From NCBI GenBank assembly GCA_963169105.1, contig OY720640.1:118282085-118346084 (forward strand): a DNA stretch of 64,000 nt, read 5' to 3'. The notes beneath the pieces are model-generated. The model ran no database searches, had not been told where the DNA came from, and saw only the letters and a list, made by a program, of their open reading frames with translations. Every line of letters begins with the position of its first letter. Position 1 is the stretch's first letter. The position numbers were made by a program, and so were the translations under genes. The stretch is from Ceriagrion tenellum. Taxonomy: Eukaryota; Arthropoda; Insecta; Odonata; Coenagrionidae. This document shows, one piece after another, positions 1 through 12,702 of the stretch.

Positions 1-3
1 GTG

Positions 4-279
4 TAGGTATTCATGACTTAAACGTGAGTCAGTATCTCTTCAATCAAGTTCAAGGGCAATTCTTATACATTCGTAATCTCGTAGAGCATATTATTGCTTA
101 TTCTTCTTCATGGAGAATACATAGTGTTTAGAATAGCAAAATGTCAGTCATCATTTTATTATTTGTGGCAAGTCTCCGTATTATCAGGTCCATGAATCTT
201 CAGGCCATATACATTTAGCAGAGTATATACCGAAGGAAGTATTTATTTGGCATTTGAACGATGAACGATGAAACACGAG
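4..279 (+). repeat. Left terminal inverted repeat of the 3-kb element
   Basis: This arm is the inverse complement of 2789-3061, starting taggtatt and ending near gatgaaacacgag. The similarity over about 275 bp leaves little doubt that the two arms are related. Confidence 0.85.
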
Positions 280-2788
280 TGCACTATACTTTAACTAAGA
301 TACAACGATTGGTTAATATTATAAATTCAATTGATATATAATAGTGAATGGTATTAAATTAAGCAAAAGCTCTATCATGACGGAAATTTAAAGCGGTGAT
401 AGTTTCTAATAATGATGTTAAGATATTTAGCAAAAATAACTTTTCCTGATACATACCTGGTAAGGGCCTTTTAGGGTTTTTGAGCGTTAGTTTTATCAGT
501 GAAATTCAGAATATTAACTTGTTGTTTTCTCTTACAGCTTAAATTGTGTACCTTGTGGAGTTTTTCGACCAATTATTTTGTTTTTAGGCATGGTATACAT
601 TTGCACAGATTTCGACTTTAACCGCACAATTGCAAAGTATTTCGCTTACAAGTTATTGAAAGATTTCCGCAAAGTTGAAAATATGTGATTTTCTACGGAC
701 TATTGTCAATGAGCAGGAATAATCCAGTAATGACACTGGTATTTTAAGATTTATCATTTGAAATATGATCAACTCTTAGCCCTTCATTGCCTCCAAAAAT
801 ATTATTTCATGTTAGCTTCCTTTAATGACTGATACCACTTTCCGTGTAAAGATCTTAGGCGATATATAGAATGTAAAGTACCATGAGTCCATTATTTTTA
901 CCTGTTGTTCTACGCATCTGCGGACGCAGGCAGGCGCATAACGCATTAGAGTGTTTCCTAATTTTATATGGTTTTTGTATAATATTCCACGTAGTTAACG
1001 ACCTTTTTTGGTAGTATTTGTGAAAGTTCAAAGTAAGTTACATTAAGTTAATCTTTTCCCTGGCTTTATAATAATTTTCTCAGCTTGATACCTGAATTCT
1101 AAATATTAATTACTCATTATGTCCCGAAGCACGATTTTTCATTTGGACTCGAATCCATCGGTTCGATTTCCATGAATTCGATCGTAATTATCTTGCATCA
1201 AGGAGTGATTCCAACACAACCGCCCAGCAGAGGGCGGTTTCCCCTTTCGGTAGAGTCGATCATGTTTTCAATTTTCATCCTCAATGGCGAAACTCTCTTA
1301 CCCTTAATAGGTCTATTTAAGTATTTATCTAGATAAATATTGAGTTGTCAGTTACTACGGTCACATTACGTTAAAACAATTGTAACCTCTACTTATCAGT
1401 TTGAGAAACGTTCTAGGAAATTAGCTGTAAGATCAATAAATTACACTTTTAATATTCATAAATTAGAATTGTATTTCGCCGCCAAGTACTTCAGTCTTTT
1501 GGTTGGGTTTTATAACTGTTGTGACTGGGTATTAGTCAGATTTTTGTTGTAACCTGAAATGATTCATACCAGAAATTTCTCATCTGAAAAAACACTATTC
1601 ATTGATGTATAAATCGCCGACTGTATTTGCCGAAAATTTACCGTGTTTTGGATTAAGCACAAAGCTGTACATCTTCTCGTGTTATAATGTGCTAATAATA
1701 TACAGATGTAAATACTTTTGTGAAAAGCCTGTATTCTATTTTAAAATTTTTGAGAAGCATATCTCATTCTTATGATATTAATATGGGTACCTTGAAACTG
1801 TCTGGCAGTCACGTTTCCTTTCGGCCGGTACATACCCTTATGTTCATTTTCATCTGTGCGAAATCGGCCTTCGAGTACATGCGTATGAAAGAATTTGTCA
1901 GCGGAAATATAAATGTCTATATTTCTCAAGGAAATTTGAAGTCTAGCTGAGGTCATTACAAGTGAGGTAGTTGCATTTGACCGACCAGAATGGTTGTGGA
2001 GGCCGATGGTGAATACATAGCTGAGGAATGACGTAATGGTGTTTGGGAGGAAATCCATCAACTTAGTTCAGTTTGCCCAAGTCCTCCTGCATGTTAACCT
2101 AGTTTTGAGTCATCACCCGGTTGTGGAATATAATTTCTTCGTTATCACAGACACCTTAAGTTCTGTCTTTCCATTAAATTTCATATTTCCCTATTCGTTG
2201 CACGCTAATTGAACATGAGTGGTAGAATATTAGCCTAAATTGAATGTGGGAAGCGAATACTTGTTCTTCAAAAAGTTTAATTAATCTCTTTTGCATCATG
2301 TGAAGTGTTCGTTCCAATGGAGTTTCGTCTTGCCGGACATGAGTGTTGACTAAAGTTAAGAGTGTTATACCCGGGAAATATCTCTGGATTTGAGGTTAAA
2401 AAAGCTTCATCTTGTGTAGTGTTTGAAAGTGAATACTGTCTTCTGTGATGGATAGATTTTAGACAATTGGATTACAATACCCATCTTCAGGCATCAAGGT
2501 GATGTCTGTAAATAATTCTTGCGTGGTTAAATGTGCTTCAGTTGGTGATATTAGTTTCCAGAATTAACGTACTGAGAGTGTTTTAAATCCAGCGTTAGAC
2601 TGTGCCTCATTTCAGTGTTTAAGTGCATTTTGGTGTGAATTTGAGAGATGTCAATAGAACGGACGGGATTCAAAAAATCAAGTTGAAATCTTTTTGGGTG
2701 AGTGCCTTGTAATTCAGATACGCAATTATTGAAAATGTTTTCTCTGAGTTATTGTGGAGGATAGCCGAGCACTATTACAAGTGGTTCG

Positions 2789-3061
2789 TTTTCGTGTTTC
2801 ATTGTTCATCGTGCAAATTCCAAATAAATGCTTTCTTCGGTATATACTCTGCTAATTGTATAGGCCCTAGAGTTTCGTGGACCTGAGTATTCGGCAATTT
2901 GCCACAAATAATAGAATGATGACTAACATTTTGCTTCTCATATCACACTGTATTCGCAGAGAAGATGGGAAAGCATTAAATTGCACTACGAGATTGCGAA
3001 TGTATGAGAATTGCCCTTCAACTAAAGAAATACTGCGTCCCATTTAAGTCATAAATACCTA
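2789..3061 (-). repeat. Right terminal inverted repeat of the 3-kb element
   Basis: This is the partner of 4-279; the tip reads aatacctа on the plus strand, i.e. the complement of the left tip. The inner edge is at cgtgtttcattgttcatcgt. Confidence 0.85.
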
Positions 3062-3884
3062 GACCATACCAAGACTTCTATAATGAGTCCGTAAACTTCA
3101 TATTTATATTCGTATTATATTTAAAATAGGCGATGTAAATTCATTATTAATCTGCTGGGCGTAATTTGCTAATATTATATGAATGTGTTGTTCGTGATGC
3201 ATTTGACCAACGCGACGCATTATGTATTACGTACCGAGGGAAATATTTAAGACTGTTTGGCTTGTTTATATTAAATTTTCTTCTGTCATGCGGAGAAATA
3301 AAGCTTTCACGAAAGGTACAATCACGTTTCTCATTTCGCATTAAATGCGAGAAACACGACTTTGGTCAAGATTCTTATATCGAAGTGAACACTTGGGTTT
3401 CTGTGTATGGTAGTACGTATTTGGCCTCATATACTAAGCTCTCACACTTATTCCTTCGCCAATGTATTGCAATATCATTGCTAAATTGAACTGATAACAG
3501 GTACTTCCTTATATACCGACACAAATCTTGGTTTTGTGCGTAAATTTTATCCTCCGTCGTACAGGCGTTCTGGCCAAAAGTTATCTATTCCTACACGCCC
3601 AAATATTTTACCCTTTTTTGGGTCTAACGACATATTTTTGGATGCAACAAAATCATCACACCTCTATACATTTAAGAAATACGTGCAAGATAGCATTAGG
3701 ATTTGTGGCATGAGGTGATTCTACGCTATATATCTAACCCTTTCAAATTATAGCTGACTACATACATCATTCCATTTAAAATTCTAGCCATGCTCTTTCT
3801 TCCGACTGCTAGGCACATAATAAAAGCAGTCAGGAATGAAAAAAAGCGGGAGGAACAGAAACTAGGAGAGCGATACGCATAATA
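3062..3884. other. Unannotated AT-rich DNA
   Basis: Short open frames occur here on both strands (longest 107 codons), but none has a recognisable domain or a codon pattern that sets it apart. No gene is called. Confidence 0.5.
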
Positions 3885-3985
3885 ATATGATGGGCAAACA
3901 TATTCGGGAAATATGCGGTCAAGCATACAGGAAGCTAGGCTTTATCAAGAGAGTGCTCGGAAAATGTGATGAGAAAATGCATTAT
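3885..3985 (+). mobile_element. LINE reverse-transcriptase C-terminal fragment
   Basis: Plus-strand translation reads HIREICGQAYRKLGF then IKRVLGKCDEK. This matches the region downstream of the RT palm seen in the longer copy at 13450-14759 (HIREICGQENRKSGFFERIL). It is about 35 codons of a decayed CR1/Jockey-type element. Confidence 0.7.
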
Positions 3986-4509
3986 TCTTCCAAACAATAG
4001 TAAAGAGTAACGGGTTTTGGAGTTAATGAGGTACCCCAAATAGAATCACATAGGTGCCTCAAAATTTTAATCCTATTTTAGTTCTTTAAGTAGCTCCAGG
4101 TTTCAAATAAGATTATATTTCCATTGCCATATCTAAGTCGATGAACACTTTTGAAATAAAACTATAAAGACCTGAGACAATGAAATCCTTTCTTGATATC
4201 ATCAATTTTTTTCAATAATTTTGTAGTCATTAGCCAAATTGTGAGATGAGTGAAGATCATTATGCTAGAGGAGTTACGCTTGATTTTGGTTATCCCTTTA
4301 TAATATGAGTTTCATTTTAAATAATATCATTTAATATCATCATAAATAAATATCATTTTCCAGTGAATATGATTCAAAAGAGTATTTTTCAAAAGTTAAA
4401 ACAAAAACTGAGTTGGTGATTTCTGTTTTGTTTTGTACTACGAGACAAAACTAGTAAAGGATGGCTTGCAAAGCCATATCCATGACCGAACACTTCTAAA
4501 TTATTCCTT

Positions 4510-4757
4510 CATTGACAGATGAAAATATCGTAATCAATAGTCATCGATATGTAGATCGAACTATTTGCAATGACAGTTTTAAAAACTAAAGTGGCGATCA
4601 CAGGTCATTTAATTAGAGATAAACGCAATAATAATTTGTAAACAAATGCTAACTAATTAATAATTAGTTGCGCGGGAAGAAGCCTTTCAGAGCTAGCGAT
4701 GAGGAAAATCATCATATTAGGAAGTTCTGGAAACACCCCTCCCTGATTGAACGATAC
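4510..4757 (+). repeat. 248-bp direct repeat, copy 1
   Basis: The segment recurs at 5219-5466 in the same orientation. Both contain cagttttaaaaactaaagtg, ctaactaattaat, gttgcgcgggaag and gctagcgatgagga, and both end cgatac. Identity by eye is high (roughly nine bases in ten). No coding potential is seen. Confidence 0.85.
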
Positions 4758-4799
4758 GTTCGTCTACGTACTTCTCTCCTAGTTTCTGGTCTGATCGCT

Positions 4800-4978
4800 C
4801 AACTGTTATCGTGACTACTTATGGCACGATTATGGCCTGTACTTAGTGGCTGGTGGAGGGTGCAAGGGTCTTGTTTGAGCTGGAATGAGTGCTGAATGCC
4901 TGTTATGAATCATCCCGTTCTACACATCGTAGTGGCTTGGCTTGAACGGTATTTAGTAGATGTAGATGTGTCGAAGAA
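4800..4978 (+). mobile_element. LINE 3' tail fragment
   Basis: The block ends ggtatttagtagatgtagat. It shares gagtgctgaatgcctg, tgaatca and tggcttg...cggtatttagta with the 3' ends of the LINE copies near 46100-46190 and 22905-22930. It has no coding content and lies between the two 248-bp direct repeats. Confidence 0.65.
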
Positions 4979-5218
4979 TACACGCTAAATTTATGTGGTG
5001 ATCAACAAAATCTACAAGCACTTAAACCCGTGCACAATTAACTTTGTCAAAGACTGTCTCTAAACGAACCAGAACTATTCATTTAGAAGAAAAGAACATT
5101 ATTATGTGCGCAACAAATGAAAAATAATTGTCATGCAAAAAATAGATATAAATACAGTTGACAATGAGACAAAAAACGTAATTATACTCGTGACTTGATT
5201 CTACTATGTAAATATGTC

Positions 5219-5466
5219 ATCAACAGATGAAAATACCGCAATCGAGAGTCATAGCAATGGAGATCGACCTATTTGCAATTACAGTTTTAAAAACTAAAGT
5301 GATGATCACAGGGCATTTAATTACGGATAAACGTAATAATAATTTGTAAAATAAAAGCTAACTAATTAATATTTAGTTGCGCGGGAAGAGGCCTTTAGTA
5401 GCTAGCGATGAGGAAGATCACCATATAAGGAAGTTTTGGAAACGCCTCTCCCTGATTGGACGATAC
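5219..5466 (+). repeat. 248-bp direct repeat, copy 2
   Basis: Same sequence as 4510-4757, offset by about 709 bp. It directly abuts the GC-rich block that starts after the C homopolymer near 5480. Confidence 0.85.
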
Positions 5467-6118
5467 CAGATCAAGTTGCCCCCCCCCCCACATCTCCACC
5501 CCCACTCGCAGCCCAGTGACGTCATCTATCTACCTATATAAGGGCGGCAATTTCGATGCGACCGTCAGATGCTGATAGGACGCCGACGTGATGACAGTTC
5601 TTTTCAGGTTCATCGACGACGTGATAGGGACAGGGATTTGGAACGTTTGAGCGGCCCGACCCACGGTAGCCTATCTTACGTACCCAATTTCCCGAAGGGA
5701 CCTCCCCGCCCGGGGAATTAAGGTCCGCGGTTCCGGCCTGGAGAGAATGGCTTCCGGTCGGGGGACCGGGGGTCGAGAAGACTTCGGCTGGTACACGAAA
5801 GATCCCTTAGCCGCCCCCGACGCACTCGTTGGCCTGGCTAAGGGCCCCACTTTACACCCCCAGCCATTGCACTGCCTTTGCACTCTTAGGCAGGCTGGGG
5901 ACCAAAAATCAGAACATCGCCCAACACAAACAATGGCGTGGCCAAGCTAACTGAGACCTTGGTTATCACACGCTGGGGCAGAGAGGGTTGTTCTCCGCTC
6001 TCCTGCGGGAAAGCGGTCCAATAGGTACACGAGGTTGGGGGGTGGGGATAGGTCGGTAGGTAGGAACACTCACACGCGAACCCGCCTTAGCTTGGCTTTG
6101 GCCAACCAACCAACGAGG
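5467..6118. other. GC- and CpG-rich block with TATA-box-like motif; probable retroelement piece
   Basis: This 650-bp stretch is much richer in G+C and CpG than its surroundings. It opens with a C11 tract, has a CRE-like tgacgtca near 5518 and tatataagg near 5534, and ends in gccaaccaaccaacgagg. ORFs of about 70 codons on both strands lack known domains. The abrupt edges suggest an inserted element (LTR or SINE-like) rather than a host CpG island. The nature of the element is unresolved. Confidence 0.45.
5532..5542 (+). promoter_or_regulatory. TATA-box-like core promoter motif
   Basis: The run ctatataaggg sits about 15 bp after a tgacgtca palindrome. About 28 bp downstream is a tcaga initiator-like sequence (gaccgtcagatg). 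The spacing is right for RNA polymerase II, but no downstream gene is recognised. Confidence 0.35.
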
Positions 6119-7657
6119 TATAACTTAAATACGAATAAGTCTGCTCTAGCTTTTTGCCGAAACTCCTTACTGTAGTAACGTTATAATCTAATATCTCGGT
6201 GCTTTTATCGAATTTTGATTTTGGGACGTATTACCACTACAGTTTAAGTATTTCAAATGAGTGTATTAATTAGTTCTTGACATCCATCGCATTATTCTCG
6301 GACAGAGCTTTTACACTAAACTAATTTCTTATATATTTATCGAAAATTATCAGGCAATATATCCTACGCCATGATATCGTTAGCTGGCATTGTCATCCTA
6401 CTAGGAAACGACTAGATTGAGTCACCTTGCTCTCCCTAATTATTCTTTGGCTGTTTGGTGATTTTGAATTAAGGTAGCGTAGATGCTCTTCTGGTCTCTT
6501 GTTTTTTCCCATATTCACAAGTATACTTCGAGAAATGCTCCACCTGCCTTAACTATTCTAATCTTGCCAGTATCGTATCGGTAAGGTTTCTTGACTGTCA
6601 TAATACGGTTGTCCGCAATCCACCTCTAGGAAGGAATATGGCGTACTGACCATCTGGGTCGCTGTAAATAGTCATAAGTCACTATTATGATTTTAATTAT
6701 TAGTGTTTAAAGGCTCCTTTGGAGTGATTCCTCTGTGCAAAGAGATAGTTTGGTTGACCGTAATTATATAATGTCGATCGATGGAGCAATATATTTATAG
6801 TATACTCCGAGAAAATTGTTATGTAAAACAAATATCTATATATCCAGGAACACTAATGTTGACAGAACCGTAGGTTTGTTTTGCGGGGTGAGAGTGGTAG
6901 TGAATGTGGTGAACAGCCGTTCTCACTTCAGCGTTTCTTACTTCATTGACAGGGAAGAATATGTACTTCCAAAATGAAGAGTATAATGTATTTTTGGATT
7001 TAGCGTAGCGATAAAAGCAAAAGACAGGAGGTGTGAATAAAATTGGTATTTGAAGTTTTTGAGAGAATGTGGAGTGAACGAGCAGTTACAAATGTCATGC
7101 ATGTGGCCCAAAACGATAGCATAACTAGCGTGAGTTTAACATAATTAGTTTCGTATTTAACATGGCGCAAAGGAGAGATGCGTAATATATCCAAGGCTTA
7201 TCAAAATTATTATGGATGCTCCAGTAATGGGCGTTTATGAAGGATATGTGCTAACTTAGCCCGGCCGAGTTATGAGAGCGACTTTGATGATAACTCTCCC
7301 CACTGCTTGTGTGTTTCAGGCCAGTAAATGATACTTTTAGGTCTGTACTGCCCAACAGCAAGTCAAGGATCGAAAAATAGAACTTATTAGACTATTACTA
7401 GTTGTTCATTCATATTCATTATACGTACGTGTAAGCACAGCCATAAGTGACTGTACTATAATGTTGTAGTTTCTTAACACAAAACTTTGGATTTCCTGTT
7501 CATTTCTTTCCTTGCTCATGTCACAGTTTACCATCCGATAAGTTTTCTCGATGTCAACTCCAATATTTGATGATGGGAATGTGTTACCACTTTTTGCTCT
7601 TCCTGTAATCATCCGTCTTCCTTCTCCCAAAAATATTATCGATCTGAATGATTCAGT
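6119..7657. other. Intergenic or intronic AT-rich DNA
   Basis: No protein domain or structured repeat was recognised. The longest open frames (minus strand, 64-74 codons) look fortuitous. Confidence 0.5.
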
Positions 7658-8100
7658 ATTTTGCGTAAATTAAATGTTCGTATAAGTCGTCTAACTTCGT
7701 TTTGTTTCTGATATGATGTGTCTTTATGTCTATCATTCACGGGAAATTATCCAATACAACCCATGCGGACAGTTGAAGGGGTTTTTGTTTCTGAATGGCT
7801 ATATCAAATTGGAATACTACAACTAGAATAAATCATTCGGTGTTGAGGTGGTAGGCGGCTCGCAGGGTAGTATGTAGATGTCTTTTGCGTGAATTTAATG
7901 TAGGTATAACTCGTCTTACCTCGTTCAGTTACTTATATCCTGCGTCTTTAATTCCAAGATTCACGGAGAAATATCGTATATAACCCATGTGGACGGTTTA
8001 CGAGGTTTGTTTCTGAATAGGTATTTGAAAGTAGAATACCTACTTATAGAATAAGTTACTCAGCCATGAGGTGTAGAGTAGAGGGGAAATGTTCCATATT
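7658..8100 (+). repeat. Two-copy tandem duplication, about 225-bp unit
   Basis: The units begin at ttttgcgtaaattaaatgt (about 7658) and ttttgcgtgaatttaatgta (about 7883). Each then has a cgtct.ac.tcgtt block, tcac.g.gaaat, tacaacccatg.gga (or ataacccatgtggac), tttgtttctgaat and agaata. Divergence is considerable, so the duplication is old. Confidence 0.7.
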
Positions 8101-8479
8101 GCAGTAGGAACAACACCTTTTGATAGCGCGTCATAATGTAATCCCGGAACCAAATGATTCGTGTACGAGGATGGTGATGACGAACATCTCATCTGGAGAA
8201 CCCTCATTAAGAGTCCCTTTCTTATAACGCTCAATCATTGAGTGATATACTTAAATATCGATAAATTATTATTAACTCCCATTTTTAAGAGTAAGTGGAA
8301 ATTATTTGAACTAGTAAGCATCATGCTGGCACTCGGTAGATCGCGTGTGCATCTGATATAAAATTAATGCTAACCCTGGTAGGTTTTTCCGTATCGTAGT
8401 TTTCCAAACTGAAGATTTACTGTATTAATTAATACTGTTATAACAACTATAGATTGCGGTAGGATGGTGACACAATCAG
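8101..8479. other. No feature recognised
   Basis: AT-rich sequence without recognisable coding or repeat structure. Confidence 0.45.
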
Positions 8480-9470
8480 ATTCAAGTACATCAAAAAGAT
8501 AGCACACAAAATTACCGAAAAACTCGAACCGACATTCAAGCTAAATGCAAAATAGAGTCAGTAATAGTAAATTTCCGTAGCGTAATGAAAAAACGTGCCA
8601 AAGTCGAACATACATTTGAAAACGCTTACACTATATGGAACAGAGAGCTGGCTTGGAGGAAATATTAACTTTAGCGAAGTTCTTCCGACAGGATATAAAA
8701 TTCATAGTCGTGATCGAAAATATAGAAGCGGCGGAGTATTTAAAGCAATGAAATCTTATTTGAATAGAACCGCACACATTTTAGACGACATTGGAATGGA
8801 TAGCGTTTGGTGTGCCATTAAGCAACAAATAAAAATAAATATGCATGTTTGCTCATTTTACAGGCCACCATATTCCAAAATCGACGTTTAGTACAAATTA
8901 GAAACTCAATTAACGTCATTTACCGCGAAAGATAACAAAAGCATGATAGTTATCGGTGGGGATTTCAACCTTCCGGCTATAACTTGGAATACCAATAGCG
9001 TTGAACCAGTTCAAGGAAGCGTGATATAAGTGAGGCCTTACTAAATGCACATTCACACCACTCTCTTACTCAAATAGTAAACGATCCTAAGAGAGGTAAT
9101 AAAATATTAGACCTTTTAGCTGTTTGTCACACTAAAATGGTCAAATAAGTCGATACCCTCGAAGGAATAAGTGATCATGATGTAATTTTAACGGCTTTGA
9201 AAATAACAGTAGATTCCACTGTAAAACCCAAAGGTAAAGTCTATTTATTTGAAAAATGCGATTATGTAAAATTCGGAGAGAAGTTAGAAGCTTAATTCAC
9301 GAAATTCATTGCCACAATATATGATGAATATATTCCATACACATTCAAGCGGGAGAGTAAAGAACCTCGTACGTATAACCACTAACTAAGGCAGAAGCTC
9401 AGGAGACAAAGGAAACAACACAATCTCTATTTAAAACCAATTAATTAAATCATCACTTAGAAGGTGTATT
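8480..9470 (+). mobile_element. LINE endonuclease-domain pseudogene (CR1/Jockey-like)
   Basis: The frame at 8595-8891 contains LYGTESWLGG, a GYKIHSRDR block, SGGVFKA and CSFYRPPY, in the order found in apurinic-type LINE endonucleases. After a stop, the same frame continues with VIGGDFNLPAITW and GISDHDVI, the catalytic Asp/Asn and SDH motifs. Basic linker residues (LRQKLRRQRKQ) follow. In-frame stops interrupt it at several points. It encoded the nicking enzyme for target-primed reverse transcription; the RT part is not adjacent. Confidence 0.85.
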
Positions 9471-12400
9471 CACTAAGGATGACACAATTCACAATTTAGA
9501 CATTCTTGACTTTCACGAGCCGATGGTTCTTTTTATTCGGTGTTAGACTGGTAATCAACGAAAACTTTTTCTAACGTTGTCATAAGAAGATCACTGCCCG
9601 TTATTTTCGTAGGCGTACTAAATACACCACGGCAGGTGGTTTTTAATCTTAAGGTATGATGAATGCTTGTTCTGATGTCAGGGTATTCGCACTTTTTTAA
9701 CATGATAAAATAGAGATTTCCACTGTCAATTCAGTGCTTTTTATTCCAAAGCAGTCGTTATATACTTTACAAAAGACTAAATAATACCGGCGTCACACGT
9801 TTTATAAGTGCTTTCTGAAGGGAATTGAAGTGTCAAGACGATTTAAGCTTGAATGGTGTAAAAAATAAAAAGAGAACATGAGGAATGTAATGGTAGCTTT
9901 CGAGTGTAAGGATAAATTGATTCTCGTGGAATAATCAGAAGAGAGAATCTTTCGCAATAAAATTTGGAAAATTCCAATAAAATGCTCAAATATGCTAAAT
10001 ATTTATTGAAGGAAAGTGTTAATGATTATGCTAATCTTTCAGCAGCATAAAAATCATTAATTTTATCTCTCCTGCCTGTGCATCTACCACTAATATGGTG
10101 TATCCATCGTTTGAACGCGAGCAATGAGAAAATATTTCTTCGCTGTTGCACTGATGTAATAAATTCTTGAATGCAGTAATTTATTTACTGGGAATATTAA
10201 GATAATAATAGGCCGACATTTAAAGGAAAATAATAAAAATAGTAGTCAGTACTAGCTTTCAAACAAATAGACTGGACTGGTATTTTTCCTTGTTAAAATT
10301 TAGATCGCCTGCTAAGAAGTTAGAGATAATCGATTAATCTTTCTTCAGTTACATTTCGAGCATGCATTTATGATTTTTGTGTCAGAAAGATTTGATGACG
10401 AATGCAGACGAATGCAACACGCTATTAATATCAATGGAATGGACAATTTTTAATAGCCATTAGCAAGCCTGGACTGAAGGTGCTCGAAATTATGAGGTTT
10501 TACGTAAGACTCTGATTAGCAGAATAATTTAGATCACTCGAGTTTGGGGATATCTCTGAGACTAATATTTTACTCCCTCGTTACGTCATTTGAACTTTGA
10601 AAATCAGTGAAAAAAACCTTTGTACTGTAAATACCTTATCATCGCGCGCAGTCAGTGGCGAGAATTTCGACTGAGGGGCAGAGTAATCCACTGAAGAAGA
10701 GCATCATAAGTGGTACAACAGGACCGGGAAAAGTACAAGAATTCATTACTCCCTTCAGATTGATAACGTGCACCAAATATACCGACAGAGACACAAATAC
10801 ACAAAAAATACCGAGTGACAGAGCAATCCTCCAAAATATTTCTCAGTTATTCAAGCGTAGGTTTCCGTGGATTTTAAATAATGACTGGCATTTTTTTTGG
10901 TGCTCACTGCATTAGTTGTTTCTGCTGTCGACAAATTCTTCTGCGTTCGGGCGGAGCGGGACAACTTTTTCTGCGTTCTCAGCCGAAGTCTAGAGATCAA
11001 TGTGGAGGGCAAAGTGTTGTCAGTGGAACACCCGAATAGTTAAAGTACCTTCGTTTCTCAAAACTATTGTTTCGTTAAACTTTTTGCCATCTGCACCTAA
11101 AATGTAATCATGAACTTAAGTTTACAACTCATTTCGATTACCAACGTCATCCTGACCCTCAACAATAGAGCTAGATAAAACAAGATATTCCCTGTAGGCA
11201 TAGAAATCACTGGTTAGCATAACTACATACCTGAAATCTATATGGTATGCCATCCATTATTTGTTGATTTTCAATCACTCCGGACTACACACCACTCAAC
11301 CTTGAGGCGGAAAACAGGGAATTATGCAGTTTTCCGGAACCCTTTGGAAGTTGCACATCATTCGTTACTGTTGGGCGCACAGGAACACACTTAAATATAA
11401 AGACACTTAGTTCCGCATACACCGTAGCACACACACTACTAGGCATTGTTGATGGCGGGAAACTGCGTAAACCTTTTCTTTGAATAAAAGAATATCCCGT
11501 ATTCCTGTAAGCGAATCGAGGCTCCGCACGGATATTTTGCTACCTCGATATGCATAATGCAATCCTTCCCCATGCAAAAACTAAATCTGAGTACGTCAAG
11601 TTTGTAACATCTGAAACTAGAAAGCAACACACTCAGTACACATAGCAAATGCCTCATCATTAACACACGTCAATCTTCTCATCACCAGGCCATCGCACTA
11701 GTGAAATCTTATCGAGCGACGAACTTTGCGCGAAGCTTGAATGAAGTAATGCCCTTGAGTATGCTCGGGTCGTCCTGCGTCACTCTCCTGGGCTGATCGC
11801 ACGACCATCTCCTGGCACATTCCAGTCATATGGCCACGGCCTCGGTTCCATATTATTTTGGAAGGTTTGACGAAGTTTCTACACTGCGAGGGGACGAGAG
11901 ATGGTAACGGTCTGGCCGAAATTTGAAAATAAAGAGAGAAAGGTATCCCGATACCGATATTGCATTGAAAAATGAGCAGGATGAAAACAACGCGAACGTG
12001 ATATTTCTAACTCTCCTTTACCCGATCATTTGGCACCTATGCAAGGAGGAGGCGGTGTTGGGACTATGGGACACAAATTATGAAAATGAATGGGAACACG
12101 GCAAAGGAAATGGAAGAGAGATATGGCAGAGGGATAGTTTATGCTAAAGGAGATTCTCAGCGTTTTGCTTCATTTTACTCTGCGTTTTGGTATTTATACA
12201 GATAAGGTTCATTCAATATTTGTACACATAACTTCAGCCAAATCATTTTGTCTCTTCTATTACCTTTTATATTTAGAGATACAGGGCGTAGGATTATGTA
12301 GCATCTTTCGGTAACCCGGAAAATTGCGCGTACTTCAACTATCTGCAAACATCGCAATTTCATGGAGCTTGAGAACTAGTTTTCTTGGAATCATCTTCAA

Positions 12401-12640
12401 ATTGGTGTCCTGACCCATGGACTCAAGCCAGAACCCATCGGAATGGGAAACCACTGCATACTGGCCACCAATGCAAGCCGATACACTTCTCTCAAGAGTT
12501 CCTCTCATATTGAGTCAGAAATGTATACACATTTAACACATACAGTACATACATAAAAGTATATATTCAGTCGGTCCTACATTCGAGGGAGGCAACTGGC
12601 AACTGATGTTCGTATCGACAAATTAGCAGAGGGTTAGGTT
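9471..12640. other. About 3.2 kb with no gene recognised
   Basis: Contains several 60-86-codon frames on both strands, none with a known motif. Segments near 10920-11030 and 11690-11870 are richer in G+C than the rest and could be promoter or exon remnants, but no splice or coding signal fixes them. Near 12400-12520 the minus strand has ggcttgagtcc, a weak B-box-like string that might mark an old SINE. Confidence 0.4.
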
Positions 12641-12649
12641 ATTGAAGGA

Positions 12650-12702
12650 ATTGAGAAATGGTTGAGTGAAACCTGTTGTCGGAATTAACTTGTTCTTAAA
12701 GT
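12650..12702 (-). repeat. Possible SINE fragment
   Basis: The run gaaacctgttgtcgg followed by taacttgttctta resembles gaaacctgtggtcggcgcta...cctgctctta in the SINE at 13195-13447. It covers only about 50 bp and is diverged. Confidence 0.35.

Larger units (their letters stand above)
4..3061. mobile_element. 3-kb DNA transposon with long terminal inverted repeats, no recognisable transposase
   Basis: Bases 4-279 and 2789-3061 are inverted copies of one another with scattered mismatches and small indels. Shared blocks include taggtatt at the tips, attcgtaatctcgtag, gcaaaatgtcagtcatcatt, ttatttgtggcaag and agcagagtatataccgaag. The 2.5 kb between the arms carries no open frame longer than about 106 codons and no motif I recognise. 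It is therefore a non-autonomous or dead element. The superfamily is unknown because the left target-site duplication would fall at the window edge. Confidence 0.8.

Noticed and set aside
1741..2061. 106-codon minus-strand frame as a transposase of the 3-kb element
   Set aside because: No DDE, helix-turn-helix or zinc-finger pattern could be seen and the length is far too short.
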